Positions 41,813-52,593 of a DNA stretch of 64,000 nt are shown in pieces; positions within the stretch are counted from its first letter, which is position 1; the number at the start of each line of letters is the position of its first letter. Position numbers and translations under genes: made by a program. Under the pieces are notes generated by a model, which searched no databases, was not told the origin of the DNA, and saw only the letters and a list, made by a program, of their open reading frames with translations. The DNA is taken from assembly GCF_002742645.2 (NCBI RefSeq), contig NZ_CP033875.1, positions 3,884,001 to 3,948,000 on the forward strand. The letters are read 5' to 3'. The stretch is from Caulobacter sp. FWC26. Its GTDB lineage: Bacteria > Pseudomonadota > Alphaproteobacteria > Caulobacterales > Caulobacteraceae.

Positions 41813-43603
41813 TCACACCAAGGCTTCAAACTCATCCACCAGCCGCTCCAGCTGGGCGCAGCCGGCGGCCCAGAACGCCTTTTCGCGCGGGTTGAGCCCA
41901 AACGGGGCCAGGGCCTCGACATAGGTCTTGGTCCCCCCAGCGGCGAGCAACTGCTCATAAAGCGGCGCAAACCGCTCCGGATCCTCGCGACGCTTCTCCA
42001 TCAGCCCCCGCACCAGCAGATCCCCGAAGGCATAGGCGTAAACATAGAACGGCGCGTGGCAGAAATGGCTGACATAGGCCCAGTAGTGCTCGTAGCCAGC
42101 GTTCAGCTTGACCGCCGGCCCCAGGCTCTCGCCCATGACATCCAGCCATAGGGCGCCGATCTGATCGGGCGACAGCTCGCCGTCCTGACGCGCCTCGTGG
42201 AAGCGGCGTTCGAACCTGTGAAAGGCGATCTGACGCACCACGGTGTTGAGGCCATCCTCGATCTTGCCGGCCAAGAGGCCCTTGCGGTCCTCGGGCGTGG
42301 CTTCGGCCAGCAGCCGGTCGAACACCAGACCTTCGCCGAAGATCGACGCCGTCTCGGCCAGGGTCAGCGGTGTGTCGGCGAGCAGCGTGCCCAGCGGCTG
42401 GCACAGGGTCTGGTGAACGGCGTGACCCAGCTCGTGCGCCAGGGTCAGGACATCCCTGCGCTCGCCCATGTAGTTCATGAACACGAACGGATGGCGGTCG
42501 GCCGTCACCGGGTGGGCGAAGGCCCCCGACTGCTTGCCCGGACGGGGCCGCGCGTCGATCCAGGGCTTGTCGAAGAAGACCCGGGCGGCGTCGGCGAACT
42601 TGGGCGCCAGGTCCTGGAAGCTCTCCAGCACCATGCCCTTGGCCTCGTCCCAGCGATAGGCGCGGGGCGCGGCGGCCGTCAGCGGGGCGTTGCGGTCCCA
42701 GTAGTCCAGCGAGTCGACACCCATGACCTTGGCCTTCAGCGCGTAGTAGCGGTGCGACAGGCGCGGATAGGCCTCGACCACCGCCTGCTCCAGGGCGTCG
42801 ACAGCGTCGGCGTCGACCTCGTTGGCCAGGTGGCGCGACTGCGCGGGCGTCTCATAGCGCCGCCAGCGGTCCTCGACCTGCTTTTCGAAGGCCAGGGTGT
42901 TCAAGACCAGCGCCTGGGTCGAGGCGCGCTCTTGCAGGGCGCTGGCCAGGCCATCGGCGGCGGCCTTGCGACGGTCGACACTGGGGTCCGACAGGCGGTT
43001 CAGGGCTTCGGCGAGGGTCAGGGTCTCGTCGCCGACCTTGGCGGTCAGCTTGGCCAGGGTTTCGTCGTAGAGCCGCACCCAGTTGGCGACGGCCGGAGCC
43101 TTGTCGACGATGAACCGCTCCAGCTCCGGCGACAGCTCATGCGGCCGCGACAGACGCACGCGGCGCAGCCACGGCGTCCAGCGCGCGGCCTCGGGATGGG
43201 CCTCCAGCGCCTTGGCGATCTCGCTGTCCTCCAGCTGGTTCAGCTCCAGCGTGAAGAACAGGCTTTCGGCGGCGATCTGCGACGAGCGGGCCCGCAGATC
43301 GGCCTCGAACTTGGCCCAGGCCGGGTCGTCGCGCGCGACCGAAGCGGCAAGACCTGCATAGGCGCCCACGCCCCACAGGCCGTTGGTCGCCTGCTCGTAG
43401 AGGGTGATCCCGCGATCCAGCAGCACGCCCAGCCGCTGGGGCTCCTTGCGGGCCTCCAGGAACATGCCCTCCAGCGAGGCCAGTTCGTCATTGGCGGCCT
43501 TGGCGGCGGCCAGATCGACCTCGATGCGGGGATCGTCACGACCAGCGTAGAGATCGCCGAGATTCCATTCGGGCGGGGTGTCGGGCTTGAAGGGCGCGTT
43601 CAT
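41813..43603 (-). CDS. M3 family oligoendopeptidase F
   Basis: A 596-residue PepF-type peptidase. The zinc site is in LTLAHELGHAVHQTL (HExxH); the third ligand Glu is in ETASIFGEGLVFD. The N-terminal part (DTPPEWNLGDLYAGRDDP) and FVFMNYMGERRDVL match the PepF family. It cleaves short cytosolic oligopeptides. The long open frames opposite it are shadows. Confidence 0.95.
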   Translation of the reverse strand: MNAPFKPDTPPEWNLGDLYAGRDDPRIEVDLAAAKAANDELASLEGMFLEARKEPQRLGVLLDRGITLYEQATNGLWGVGAYAGLAASVARDDPAWAKFEADLRARSSQIAAESLFFTLELNQLEDSEIAKALEAHPEAARWTPWLRRVRLSRPHELSPELERFIVDKAPAVANWVRLYDETLAKLTAKVGDETLTLAEALNRLSDPSVDRRKAAADGLASALQERASTQALVLNTLAFEKQVEDRWRRYETPAQSRHLANEVDADAVDALEQAVVEAYPRLSHRYYALKAKVMGVDSLDYWDRNAPLTAAAPRAYRWDEAKGMVLESFQDLAPKFADAARVFFDKPWIDARPRPGKQSGAFAHPVTADRHPFVFMNYMGERRDVLTLAHELGHAVHQTLCQPLGTLLADTPLTLAETASIFGEGLVFDRLLAEATPEDRKGLLAGKIEDGLNTVVRQIAFHRFERRFHEARQDGELSPDQIGALWLDVMGESLGPAVKLNAGYEHYWAYVSHFCHAPFYVYAYAFGDLLVRGLMEKRREDPERFAPLYEQLLAAGGTKTYVEALAPFGLNPREKAFWAAGCAQLERLVDEFEALV

Positions 43604-43652
43604 AGGGCAGCAGATAGGGCTGCGGCCCCCACAGGCGCAATGCTCCAGCCCC

Positions 43653-44306
43653 CTAGACCCGCGCTTTCCCGGTTCGCGGCTCGACGAAAACAGCCACCAG
43701 GCATGTCGCCAGATAGGTGGCGACCGCCGAACCGCCCAGGCCGACCGGGTCGCCGGCGAGCGGCTTCAGCATTGGAACCACCTGCAAGACCAGCAGAAAA
43801 CCCAGGAAGCCGACAGCCCCGGCCCAGCCGTGTCCTTGCTGACCGCGTCGCCAAGCCCAGGCGGCCCCGGCCATCCCCAGCAGGCCCATCTCGACGGCCT
43901 GTTCGAGCACGGCGTGGTTCCATAGGCCCAGGCCGACCTTGGGTCCGCTCCAGATCAGCGGCAGGTCCGGGCGATGGACCAGAAAATCCAGCAGCCAATG
44001 CGACAGAACGGCCAGACCGATGAACAGGCCCGCCCGCCGGGGTAATTTCAAGAGCAGAACCAGCGCGGTCGCCACGGCGACGGACCAAAGCGCCGCCGCC
44101 GGCAGACTATGCGTATAGGGCATGTGCGAAAGGATCAGGGCGCTGCCCGGCAGGCTGTGATCGACGGACGCCTTCTCGACGCCGGCGATGAGCAGGCCGC
44201 CCCAGGCGATATCCATGGCCTGACAGGCCAGCACATAGCTCCAGAGCGGCGCGCGCGGCTCGATCGCCTTGGCGGCCAACGCCCCCGCATAGTGCCCAAC
44301 GAACAT
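43653..44306 (-). CDS. Membrane protein of unknown function
   Basis: A 217-residue polytopic protein with about seven hydrophobic segments. Start ATG at 44306 (MFVGHYAGALAAKAIEP) is preceded by a G-rich stretch; the longer upstream reading has no homology. The start FVGHYAGALAAK and SHWLLDFLVHRPDLPL (His-rich) recall metal-dependent hydrolase-like YdjM/DUF457 membrane proteins. The match is weak. Function unknown. Confidence 0.75.
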   Translation of the reverse strand: MFVGHYAGALAAKAIEPRAPLWSYVLACQAMDIAWGGLLIAGVEKASVDHSLPGSALILSHMPYTHSLPAAALWSVAVATALVLLLKLPRRAGLFIGLAVLSHWLLDFLVHRPDLPLIWSGPKVGLGLWNHAVLEQAVEMGLLGMAGAAWAWRRGQQGHGWAGAVGFLGFLLVLQVVPMLKPLAGDPVGLGGSAVATYLATCLVAVFVEPRTGKARV

Positions 44307-44474
44307 GACGCCCCCCCGGGTCTCGGCCTCGCACGCCGCGCGAGGCCCTGATCCACGATCCGTCAGCATGGGCGTGGAAGTCCAGCGCGATGATCGACGT
44401 CGCGGCGCGAGATCAGGTCGAGCTTTCCGGCGCCTTCGCGGCCGGCCACACCCTTCGATGCTGGGAAGTCACTG

Positions 44475-44491
44475 TTAACTATAATGTTTAA
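44475..44491. promoter_or_regulatory. Two TTAA half-sites before tacA
   Basis: TTAA at 44475-44478 and 44488-44491, spaced by 9 bp rather than the 7 bp of the CtrA consensus. CtrA is known to act on tacA in Caulobacter. The 294-bp gap around it holds no gene. Confidence 0.3.
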
Positions 44492-44599
44492 GGTTCGCGA
44501 CACCTCTCTGAAAGCCGGTGTTTACCCGAGAGCTGTATCACTCTGAGCCAACAAGAGCCCTGCTCCATGTGGGCACGGCCGGTTCTGGTGGATGTTTCA

Positions 44600-46068
<1,469 letters not shown>

Positions 46069-46069
<1 letters not shown>

Positions 46070-46161
46070 TGAGCCCGCTGATCCTGCGCCCGCTGTCGCG
46101 CGAACAGCGCCTGAAGGCCCTGCTCAAGCCGGCCCGCGCGACGGTGAAGCCTAGAGCGTGA
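46069..46161 (+). CDS. Possible 30-codon ORF coupled to tacA
   Basis: Starts in the tacA stop (ATGA overlap) and encodes a 30-residue Leu/Arg-rich peptide (MSPLILRPLSREQRLKALLK, then PARATVKPRA). It runs into the palindromic repeat that follows, which supplies its stop. The amphipathic basic composition and coupling make it plausible, but no family is known and it could be chance. Confidence 0.35.
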
Positions 46162-46265
46162 GGCCGAAAGTGGGAACCGGTTTCGGCTATTCTCACGCTC
46201 TAAGTATTTGATTTAGAGCCTTTTTAACGCCCAAAATCGACTCCGATTTCGGGCTAAAGGCTCTA
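46152..46265. repeat. Tandem palindromic repeats
   Basis: First unit: TAGAGCGTGAG (46152-46162) / CTCACGCTCTA (46192-46202) with inner GCCGAAA/TTTCGGC. Second: TAGAGCCTTT (46214-46223) / AAAGGCTCTA (46256-46265) with a nearly perfect inner stem GCCCAAAATCG/CGATTTCGGGC. Related to 29222-29268. Confidence 0.8.
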
Positions 46266-46295
46266 GCCGGGGCTGACGGCGAGGCCGAATTGCGA

Positions 46296-46631
46296 TCAGT
46301 CTTCCTGGACCTCCGGTTCAGGTTCCGGTCGCCCGCGACGCTGGAAACCCTTGCCGCGCTTCATCGGCTTCTTCTCGCCCTTGGCCTTGCGGGCGATCTC
46401 TTTCAGCTTGATGGCCTGGTTGCCTGACAGGGCCTGGCCGCGCGCGCCCTTTTCGGGATCGGCGAAGGCCCGGCCGTAGGTCTCGACCCGCTGGGCGACG
46501 CTGGTCAGGAACTCCCCCTCCCACTCGGAGAGTTCGACGCCTGACTTCTCAGCCGCGCGACGCGCGCGCTTCAGAGCGTTCAGCGCGGCCCGCTTGGCCT
46601 GTTCTTTCGGATCGGGCGGCTTGGCGCGCAT
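46296..46631 (-). CDS. Conserved basic protein of unknown function
   Basis: A 111-residue, highly basic protein (KRAALNALKRARRAAEKSGVELSEWEGEFL, then AFADPEKGARGQALS and IKLKEIARKAKGEKKPMKRGKGF) with an acidic tail. The composition suggests nucleic-acid binding. No family recognised. It lies downstream of gapR on the same strand. Confidence 0.65.
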   Translation of the reverse strand: MRAKPPDPKEQAKRAALNALKRARRAAEKSGVELSEWEGEFLTSVAQRVETYGRAFADPEKGARGQALSGNQAIKLKEIARKAKGEKKPMKRGKGFQRRGRPEPEPEVQED

Positions 46632-46678
46632 CGGCAGGGAGTATCCCCGACCGCGCGCGCCGACGCACTCTCAAAAAC

Positions 46679-46948
46679 CTAGATTTCGCCGATCGCCGAC
46701 AGATAGAGATCCAGGATGGCGTCTTCTTCCTGGCGCTTGGCGCGGTCCTGCTTGCGGATGCGGACCACCTTCTTGAGCACCTTCACGTCGAAGCCGTTGC
46801 CCTTGGCCTCGGCGTAGACTTCCTTGATCTGCTCCATGATCTCGGCCTTCTCGACCTCCAGGCGCTCAACGCGCTCGATGATCGACTTCAGCTGGCCCTG
46901 GGCGGTCGAGTTCAGGACGTCGGTGTGGGGAATGGCGTCGTCGGCCAT
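46679..46948 (-). CDS. gapR: GapR, nucleoid-associated protein (DUF2312)
   Basis: An 89-residue DUF2312 protein. Helical N-terminal part QGQLKSIIERVERLEVEKAEIMEQIKEVYAEAKGNGFDVKVLKKVVRIRKQD matches GapR over its coiled-coil and DNA-binding helices. In Caulobacter, GapR is a tetramer that clamps over-twisted DNA ahead of polymerases and supports topoisomerase activity. Start ATG at 46948. Confidence 0.95.
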   Translation of the reverse strand: MADDAIPHTDVLNSTAQGQLKSIIERVERLEVEKAEIMEQIKEVYAEAKGNGFDVKVLKKVVRIRKQDRAKRQEEDAILDLYLSAIGEI

Positions 46949-47023
46949 GGGCGGTCTCGCGGAAAAGGCTGGAAATCGGAGGCGCGGAACCTAGTTCGAA
47001 GGCGCGCCGCTGGGAAGCGCGAT

Positions 47024-47899
47024 TCAGCGGCCGTCCACACGTCCTCTCGCGATCTCGGCCAGGGCGGCCAGGTCGAGCCCCTTGTCGTCCCCGTCGAGCA
47101 ACATCTCCAGACTGGCCTCGGCCAGATCGGCCTGCGGCATCGAAAGGCCCTTGGCCTCAGCGGCGTCGAGCACGAGGCGCACATCCTTCAGGCCCAGCTC
47201 AGCCGCGAAGCCAGGCGGGCTGTAGCGTCGCTCGGCGATCATGCCGCCGTAGATCTTGTAGATCGGGGCTGCGAACAGGGTGCTGCTCAGCATGTCCAGC
47301 AACTCAGGGGCCGGAACGCCGTAGGCTTCGCCCAGGGCCACGGCCTCGCCCATCGACTCGATGGCCGAGACGATCATGAAGTTGCCGGCCAGTTTCAGGG
47401 CGTTGGCGCGGACGGGGTCCTCGCCCAGCGGCCAGACCTTGGCGGCCAGTTGCTCCAAGACCGGCATGGCCGTTGCGACGGCGTCCGGCGCGCCGGACGC
47501 CAGCACGTTCAGCGCCCCGGCCTGGGCGACGAGCGGGCGCCCGAACACCGGAGAGGCGACATAGCCGAGGCCGAGCTCGGCGTGCAGGGTGGCGAGCTCG
47601 CCGGCCAGGGCGGTCGAGATCGTGGCGAGGTTGACGTGGACCACGCCCTTGCGCGCCCGGGCCAGGACGCCGCTATCAACCAACACCTCCCTCACCGCCT
47701 GGTCGTGGGCCAGCATGGAAAGCACGATATCGGCCTTGAAGGCTTCGTCGGCGTCGGCGGCGGGAACGGCGCCCTCAGCGACCAGCGCCTCGACGATGGC
47801 GGGCGACCGGTTCCACACCGTCACCTTCATCCCCTTGGCCAGCAGATTGCGGACCATGGCCGCGCCCATGGCGCCAAGGCCGATCATTGAGATGTTCAT
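47024..47899 (-). CDS. NAD(P)-dependent beta-hydroxyacid dehydrogenase
   Basis: A 291-residue 3-hydroxyisobutyrate dehydrogenase-like protein. NAD motif ISMIGLGAMGAAMVRNLLAKG, substrate loop YVASPVFGRPLVAQAGALNVLASG (G-R replaces the usual GG-x-x-G-A), and catalytic Lys in ALKLAGNFMIVSAIE. It oxidises a beta-hydroxyacid with NAD or NADP; the substrate is unknown. Start ATG at 47899. Confidence 0.92.
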   Translation of the reverse strand: MNISMIGLGAMGAAMVRNLLAKGMKVTVWNRSPAIVEALVAEGAVPAADADEAFKADIVLSMLAHDQAVREVLVDSGVLARARKGVVHVNLATISTALAGELATLHAELGLGYVASPVFGRPLVAQAGALNVLASGAPDAVATAMPVLEQLAAKVWPLGEDPVRANALKLAGNFMIVSAIESMGEAVALGEAYGVPAPELLDMLSSTLFAAPIYKIYGGMIAERRYSPPGFAAELGLKDVRLVLDAAEAKGLSMPQADLAEASLEMLLDGDDKGLDLAALAEIARGRVDGR

Positions 47900-47973
47900 G
47901 GAGAGGCTCCGAATCCTACTCGCCCCCAGATAGGCGTCACCGCCCCATCACGCCATGGCGAGGAAAGCCGTTG

Positions 47974-48591
47974 TCAGATCAAGCCGTGCGCCGCGACCGC
48001 GCCCCGCAGGGCGCCGGGGTCGGTGAAGTGATGGGTGTGGAAGCCGAGGGCCTCCGCAGCGGCGATATTGGCGACGCTGTCGTCGATGAACAGGAGGTCC
48101 TGTGCGGATAGCCCGGTTCGCTCCAGCACGATCTCGTAGATCCGGCGCGCAGGCTTGATCACCCCTTCGTCTCCCGAAACCACCGCGTCGCGAAAGTGGC
48201 CGAAGTGCGCGGGCGAGATCGCCTGGACGACCGGCCACTTCGATTGCGGCATGTTGGTCAGAGCGAACTGAGGAACCTGGCGCGCCGCCAGCGCGTCGAT
48301 GACCTCTGCCGTCTCGGGGATCGGCCCCGACAGCATCTCGTCGAAACGGTCGTCCCAGGCCCGGATTTCGGCCTCATGTTCGGGAAAGCGCGCGATCAGC
48401 GGCGCGGCGTTGTCGGCGAACGACACGCCCCGGTCATGCGCCACATGCCATTCCAGGGTGCAGACATGCGAAAGGAACCGGTCGAGATCGGCCGGTTCCT
48501 CGAAGATCTTCGCATACAGTGCGCGGGGGTCCCAGCGCACGATGACATTGCCAACATCCCAGAGCACGGCTCTGGGAGGCGAGCCCGTCAT
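47974..48591 (-). CDS. HAD family hydrolase
   Basis: A 205-residue HAD phosphatase (YihX-like subgroup). Start ATG at 48591 ([22 protein letters not shown]). Motif I is WDVGNVI, motif II FALTNMPQSKW, motif III in SGDEGVIKPARRIYEIVLE, motif IV DLLFIDDSVANIAAAEALGF. Cleaves a phosphomonoester; the substrate is unknown. It overlaps the rpmJ stop by one base (TGATG). Confidence 0.9.
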   Translation of the reverse strand: MTGSPPRAVLWDVGNVIVRWDPRALYAKIFEEPADLDRFLSHVCTLEWHVAHDRGVSFADNAAPLIARFPEHEAEIRAWDDRFDEMLSGPIPETAEVIDALAARQVPQFALTNMPQSKWPVVQAISPAHFGHFRDAVVSGDEGVIKPARRIYEIVLERTGLSAQDLLFIDDSVANIAAAEALGFHTHHFTDPGALRGAVAAHGLI

Positions 48592-48716
48592 CAGCCTTGC
48601 TTGGCCTTGAAGCGCGGGTCGGTCTTGTTGATGATGTAGATGACGCCCTTGCGGCGGACCATCTTGCAGTCGCGGTGGCGACCCTTGAGCGACTTCAGCG
48701 AGCTGCGAACCTTCAT
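48591..48716 (-). CDS. rpmJ: 50S ribosomal protein L36
   Basis: A 41-residue L36: [22 protein letters not shown], then [19 protein letters not shown]. It is the long form lacking the four-Cys zinc site (only one Cys). It is upstream of, and coupled to, the HAD gene. Confidence 0.96.
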
Positions 48717-48924
48717 GACCGTCTCTGTCTGTACTCAGCGGAGAGGTTCGGGCGCGCACAAGACGACGGCCGGAACGTCCGGGTGTTTCGGAGGCGGTGC
48801 GTATAGTCAGGACGGGGGCGTGAGTCAATGCGCTCCTGGGCCTTTCGCGCCACGCGGCGGGAACTTCACCCGTCTGGCGCGCTTGTGATTGAAGCTTTCC
48901 CTCGAACCCCGGTAGCTTCCTCGC

Positions 48925-50226
48925 ATGGCCATGGATCGTCGCGTCTTTCTCGTTCTCTTGCTCGCCGGCTGCGCGGATACGTCTCCGCAGGGGCCGCTGA
49001 CCGCCATCAGCCCGCCGCCCTCGCCCGCGCCGAAACCGCAGACGCCCGTCGCTCCGGCGCCTACGCCGCAGACGCCTGTTCCCGCCGGCGAGCTGGCTTT
49101 CGACACCTGGATGCAGGATTTCCGCGGCCGGGCCCTCGCCGCCGGGCTGTCGCCGGCGCTGCTGGATCGCGAACTGAGCGGGGTGATTCCCGATCCGAAG
49201 GTGATCAGTCTCGACAGCCGCCAGCCGGAGTTCTCCAAGCCGGTCGGCGACTATATCCGGGGCGTCATCAGCGATGACCGGGTCGCGATCGGCCGTAACA
49301 AGCGCGAGCAGTTGGCGTTCCTGCCGCCGATCGAGGCGCAATATGGCGTGCCGCGCGACATCCTTCTGGCCGTCTGGGCCATGGAGTCGGCGTTCGGGCA
49401 GCTACAGGGCAATTTCGACGTGGTGCGCTCGATGGTCAGCCTGGCGGCCGACGGTCGCCGCCGCGCCTGGGCCGAGGGCGAACTGATCGCCGCCCTGAAG
49501 ATCATCGACTCGGGCGAGGTGACGCGCGCCCAACTGAAGGGGTCCTGGGCCGGAGCCATGGGCCAGACCCAGTTCATTCCGTCCAGCTATCGCGCCACCG
49601 CCGTCGACTTCGACGGCGACGGGCGCCGGGACATCTGGGGATCGGACGCCGACGCTCTGGCCTCCGCCGCCAACCTGCTCGCCCACGGCGGATGGAAGCG
49701 CAATGTGGGTTGGGCCAAGGAAGTGATCCTGCCCCCCGGCTTCGACTATTCGGTCACCGAAGGCCCCAGGGAAATTCCGGCCTGGTGGGAGGCGCGTGGC
49801 GTTCGACGCGCCGACGGCCTGCCCTGGACCGCTCAGGACGCCGCTTCGCCGGCCATGCTGATCCTGCCGGCCGGCGCGGCGGGACCCGCCTTCCTGGCGC
49901 TGCCCAACCACTTCGCGATCCGGACCTACAACAACTCGACGTCCTACGCCCTGGGCATCGGCCTGCTGGCCGATCGGTTCGCGGGCGGCGGGCCGCTGGT
50001 CACGCCGTGGCCGGTCGAGACGCCGCTGTCGATGTCGGACCGCATAGCGGCCCAGATCGCGCTGGCGCGCGTGGGCTTCAACCCCGGGCCCGCCGACGGC
50101 GTCATCGGCGCCGGCACGCGCCGCGCCCTGCGCGCCTGGCAACAGAGCCAGCAACTCCCGGCCGACGGCTACCTGTCCAACGACATGGTCGCCCGCCTGA
50201 AGGCCCAGGCGGGCATAACACCCTAG
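48925..50226 (+). CDS. Lytic murein transglycosylase (MltB-like) with PG-binding domain
   Basis: A 433-residue lipoprotein (lipobox LLAGC; the Cys is about residue 16). After a Pro-rich linker comes the MltB-type catalytic core, with Glu in AVWAMESAFGQLQGNFDVV, GAMGQTQFIPSSYR and DFDGDGRRDIWGSDADALASAANLL. The C-terminal peptidoglycan-binding domain is QIALARVGFNPGPADGVIGAGTRRALRAWQQ. It cuts glycan strands to 1,6-anhydro ends. Start ATG 48925, or 48931 two codons on. Confidence 0.93.
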   Translation: MAMDRRVFLVLLLAGCADTSPQGPLTAISPPPSPAPKPQTPVAPAPTPQTPVPAGELAFDTWMQDFRGRALAAGLSPALLDRELSGVIPDPKVISLDSRQPEFSKPVGDYIRGVISDDRVAIGRNKREQLAFLPPIEAQYGVPRDILLAVWAMESAFGQLQGNFDVVRSMVSLAADGRRRAWAEGELIAALKIIDSGEVTRAQLKGSWAGAMGQTQFIPSSYRATAVDFDGDGRRDIWGSDADALASAANLLAHGGWKRNVGWAKEVILPPGFDYSVTEGPREIPAWWEARGVRRADGLPWTAQDAASPAMLILPAGAAGPAFLALPNHFAIRTYNNSTSYALGIGLLADRFAGGGPLVTPWPVETPLSMSDRIAAQIALARVGFNPGPADGVIGAGTRRALRAWQQSQQLPADGYLSNDMVARLKAQAGITP

Positions 50227-50238
50227 GTCTGACGCGGC

Positions 50239-51087
50239 TCACCGCCCGGCGGCGATCTCCATCCAGATCGAGCGGCTCTCGCCGGGCCGCAGCGCGGCCA
50301 TGCCGGTCTCCCCCGCGCCGAAGGGATTGGGACGGCTCGCGCAGGGCTCCACGCAATAATAGCCCTCTTCGGGAGGCACATAGACATGCAGCCAGGCGCA
50401 GTCCGTTGAAGCGCTGACCACCGTGTCGGGCTGGCCCGGCGCGCTGAGCACCGCGCGCTGAGTCCAGCCGGTGTAGCAATGATCGATCAGGTCATGGCCC
50501 GCCACCGGCGCGCCCGTCGCCCAATCCGGCCCCCACGGTCCGGCGTGGTGGACGGTGGGCAACACGTCGGCGTCGATCATCCAGACCCCGTCATGGGCCG
50601 CCGTCAGGCGCTCGCCGGGCCGCGCGGGAAAATAGGGGTGGAACCCAAGGCCTGCAGGCATCACCGCGTCGCCCGTGTTGGTCACGCTCAGCGTCACCCG
50701 AAAGGCCGCCTCGCGAAGCTCGAACCGCTGCTCGGCCCGATACGCCCACGGCCAGTCGCCGGGCGCGTGATCAAAGGTCAGCACCGCTTCGCCGCCCTCG
50801 GCCCTCTGTACGGACCAGGGCCGCCGCCAGCCCTGGCCGTGCAGCGGATGAGGATGATCCCCGAGGTTGGGCGGCAGGACGACCTCGCGTCCCTGAAACT
50901 GGAAGCGGCCGTGGGGGATACGATTACAAAACGGGACCAGCGGAAAGCAGGCCGTCAGCAAGGCGTCGGTCGATCCGCCCGGCGTCGGCCGCAGCACGTC
51001 TCGCCCAGCGACGGTGAAGCCGGCCACCGCGCCGCCGACCTCGGGGGCGAACACCAGGCGGGAATCTCCCGTCTCGATCGCGACCAT
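50239..51087 (-). CDS. Aldose 1-epimerase family protein
   Basis: A 282-residue galactose mutarotase-like protein. Start ATG at 51087 (MVAIETGDSRLVFAPEVGG). It has PFCNRIPHGRFQFQGREV, HPLHGQGWRRPW, PAGLGFHPYFP and YYCVEPCASRPNPFG, with the active His and Glu. It interconverts aldose anomers; the sugar is unknown. It is convergent with the transglycosylase gene. Confidence 0.9.
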   Translation of the reverse strand: MVAIETGDSRLVFAPEVGGAVAGFTVAGRDVLRPTPGGSTDALLTACFPLVPFCNRIPHGRFQFQGREVVLPPNLGDHPHPLHGQGWRRPWSVQRAEGGEAVLTFDHAPGDWPWAYRAEQRFELREAAFRVTLSVTNTGDAVMPAGLGFHPYFPARPGERLTAAHDGVWMIDADVLPTVHHAGPWGPDWATGAPVAGHDLIDHCYTGWTQRAVLSAPGQPDTVVSASTDCAWLHVYVPPEEGYYCVEPCASRPNPFGAGETGMAALRPGESRSIWMEIAAGR

Positions 51088-51206
51088 GACCTCTGCTCCC
51101 TGGAACCGACGGCCGCATCGGTAGGTCCATTCGCCCTCTTCGCCAAGCCTGATGGTAGCGGTCTCAACACCTTGCGCGCCTCGTCGGCGCGGGCTCAACT
51201 GTGTTC

Positions 51207-52436
51207 ATGGTCGAAACCCTCACCGCCAAGGAAGCGCGGCGCATCGCGCTGGCGGCTCAGGGATTCGGGCGACCGCGACCGGACAACCCCGGCCGCAGAC
51301 ATCTGCTGTCCACCATCGAGGCGCTCGGCGTGGTGCAGATCGACTCGGTCAACGTGGTCTCGCGCTCGCACTATCTGCCGTTCTTCTCCCGGCTGGGACC
51401 TTATGATCGCGGTCTGCTTGAGGATCTGGCCTGGGGGCGCAAACCCGCCCTGGCCGAATACTGGGGGCACGAGGCGTCCTTGACGCCGCTCGCCACGCAC
51501 CCGTTCCTGCGCTGGCGCATGAAGGACGCCCAAGACGGGGTTGGGGTCTGGAAGAACGTCGCCAAGTTCCTGCGGAGCCATGCCGACTTCATCGATCAGG
51601 CCCTCGAGGCCGTCGACCAGCGCGGACCGCTGGCCGCGTCCGAACTGGATCTCGGCGCAAAGGGCGCGGGCGGCTGGTGGGGCTGGAGCGAGGGCAAGCG
51701 GGCGATGGAGTGCCTGTTCTGGACGGGGCGGCTGACCACCGCCACCCGCCGCAACAGCTTCGAGCGGGTCTATGGCCTGCCCGAGCGTGTCCTCCCCAAG
51801 GCGATACACGAAGCCCCGACGCCGTCCCGCGACGAAGCCTGTCGCGCCCTCCTGATGATTTCCGCCAAGGCCATGGGCGTGGCGACCGAGCGCGACCTGC
51901 GGGACTACTTCCGGCTCGGCCTCGTCGATGCGCGCCAGGGCGTGGCCGCCCTGGTCGATCAAGGCCTGCTGACCCCGGTCGCGGTCGAGGGCTGGGATCA
52001 GCCCGCCTATCTCTGGCCGCAGGCGCGGCGTCCTCGGTCGATCAAGGCCAACGCGCTGTTGTCGCCGTTCGACAACCTGATCTGGTTTCGCGAGCGGACC
52101 GAGCGCATGTTCGGCGTCCGGGTTCGCCTGGAGATTTATACGCCGGCCCATAAGCGCACTCACGGCTACTACGTCCTGCCCTTCTTGCAGAACGAGGCGA
52201 TCACCGCCCGGGTTGATCTGAAGGCCGATCGGAAGGCGGGAGTCCTGCGGGTTCTCGCCGCGCACGCCGAGCCGGCCGCCGACGGCGACACCCCTCGCGC
52301 CCTGGCCGAGGAACTGAGCCTGATGGCGGGATGGCTCGGGCTGTCCCGCGTCGAGGTGAAACCGGTCGGCGACTTCGCCCCCGTCTTGGGTTCGGCGATT
52401 GACGAACAGAGCGAACTCGGCTCGACCCGACTGTAA
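51207..52436 (+). CDS. YcaQ-like winged-helix protein (DNA glycosylase family)
   Basis: A 409-residue HTH_42 (YcaQ/AlkZ) protein. Start ATG at 51207 (MVETLTAKEARRIALAAQGFG). It has the winged-helix core LLSTIEALGVVQIDSVNVVSRSHYLPFFSRLG and the QxDxx-like catalytic patch (VVQIDSV), then SPFDNLIWFRERTERMFG and GYYVLPFLQ. Members repair interstrand crosslinks. The role here is inferred from family. Confidence 0.9.
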   Translation: MVETLTAKEARRIALAAQGFGRPRPDNPGRRHLLSTIEALGVVQIDSVNVVSRSHYLPFFSRLGPYDRGLLEDLAWGRKPALAEYWGHEASLTPLATHPFLRWRMKDAQDGVGVWKNVAKFLRSHADFIDQALEAVDQRGPLAASELDLGAKGAGGWWGWSEGKRAMECLFWTGRLTTATRRNSFERVYGLPERVLPKAIHEAPTPSRDEACRALLMISAKAMGVATERDLRDYFRLGLVDARQGVAALVDQGLLTPVAVEGWDQPAYLWPQARRPRSIKANALLSPFDNLIWFRERTERMFGVRVRLEIYTPAHKRTHGYYVLPFLQNEAITARVDLKADRKAGVLRVLAAHAEPAADGDTPRALAEELSLMAGWLGLSRVEVKPVGDFAPVLGSAIDEQSELGSTRL

Positions 52437-52593
52437 ACCATTGTAAAAATGCCGCCTCAGGTCGAGCGTGCAATGGCGGAGCAAGGTACAGATGACTGGC
52501 TGGACGCCTGCTTGTCGCCCCACCGACGGCCGGACGACCGCGGCGCGTCTCGCTCCCCCGCGGGGCGCGCCACCTCCCAGCTTAAGTGAGCAT

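Noticed and set aside
42197-44023. Long plus-strand frame (608 codons)
   Set aside because: Lies opposite the M3 peptidase and membrane protein genes; composition is typical of antisense GC-rich DNA.
44475-44491. A full CtrA box before tacA
   Set aside because: The TTAA half-sites are 9 bp apart rather than 7, so it is kept only as a weak feature.
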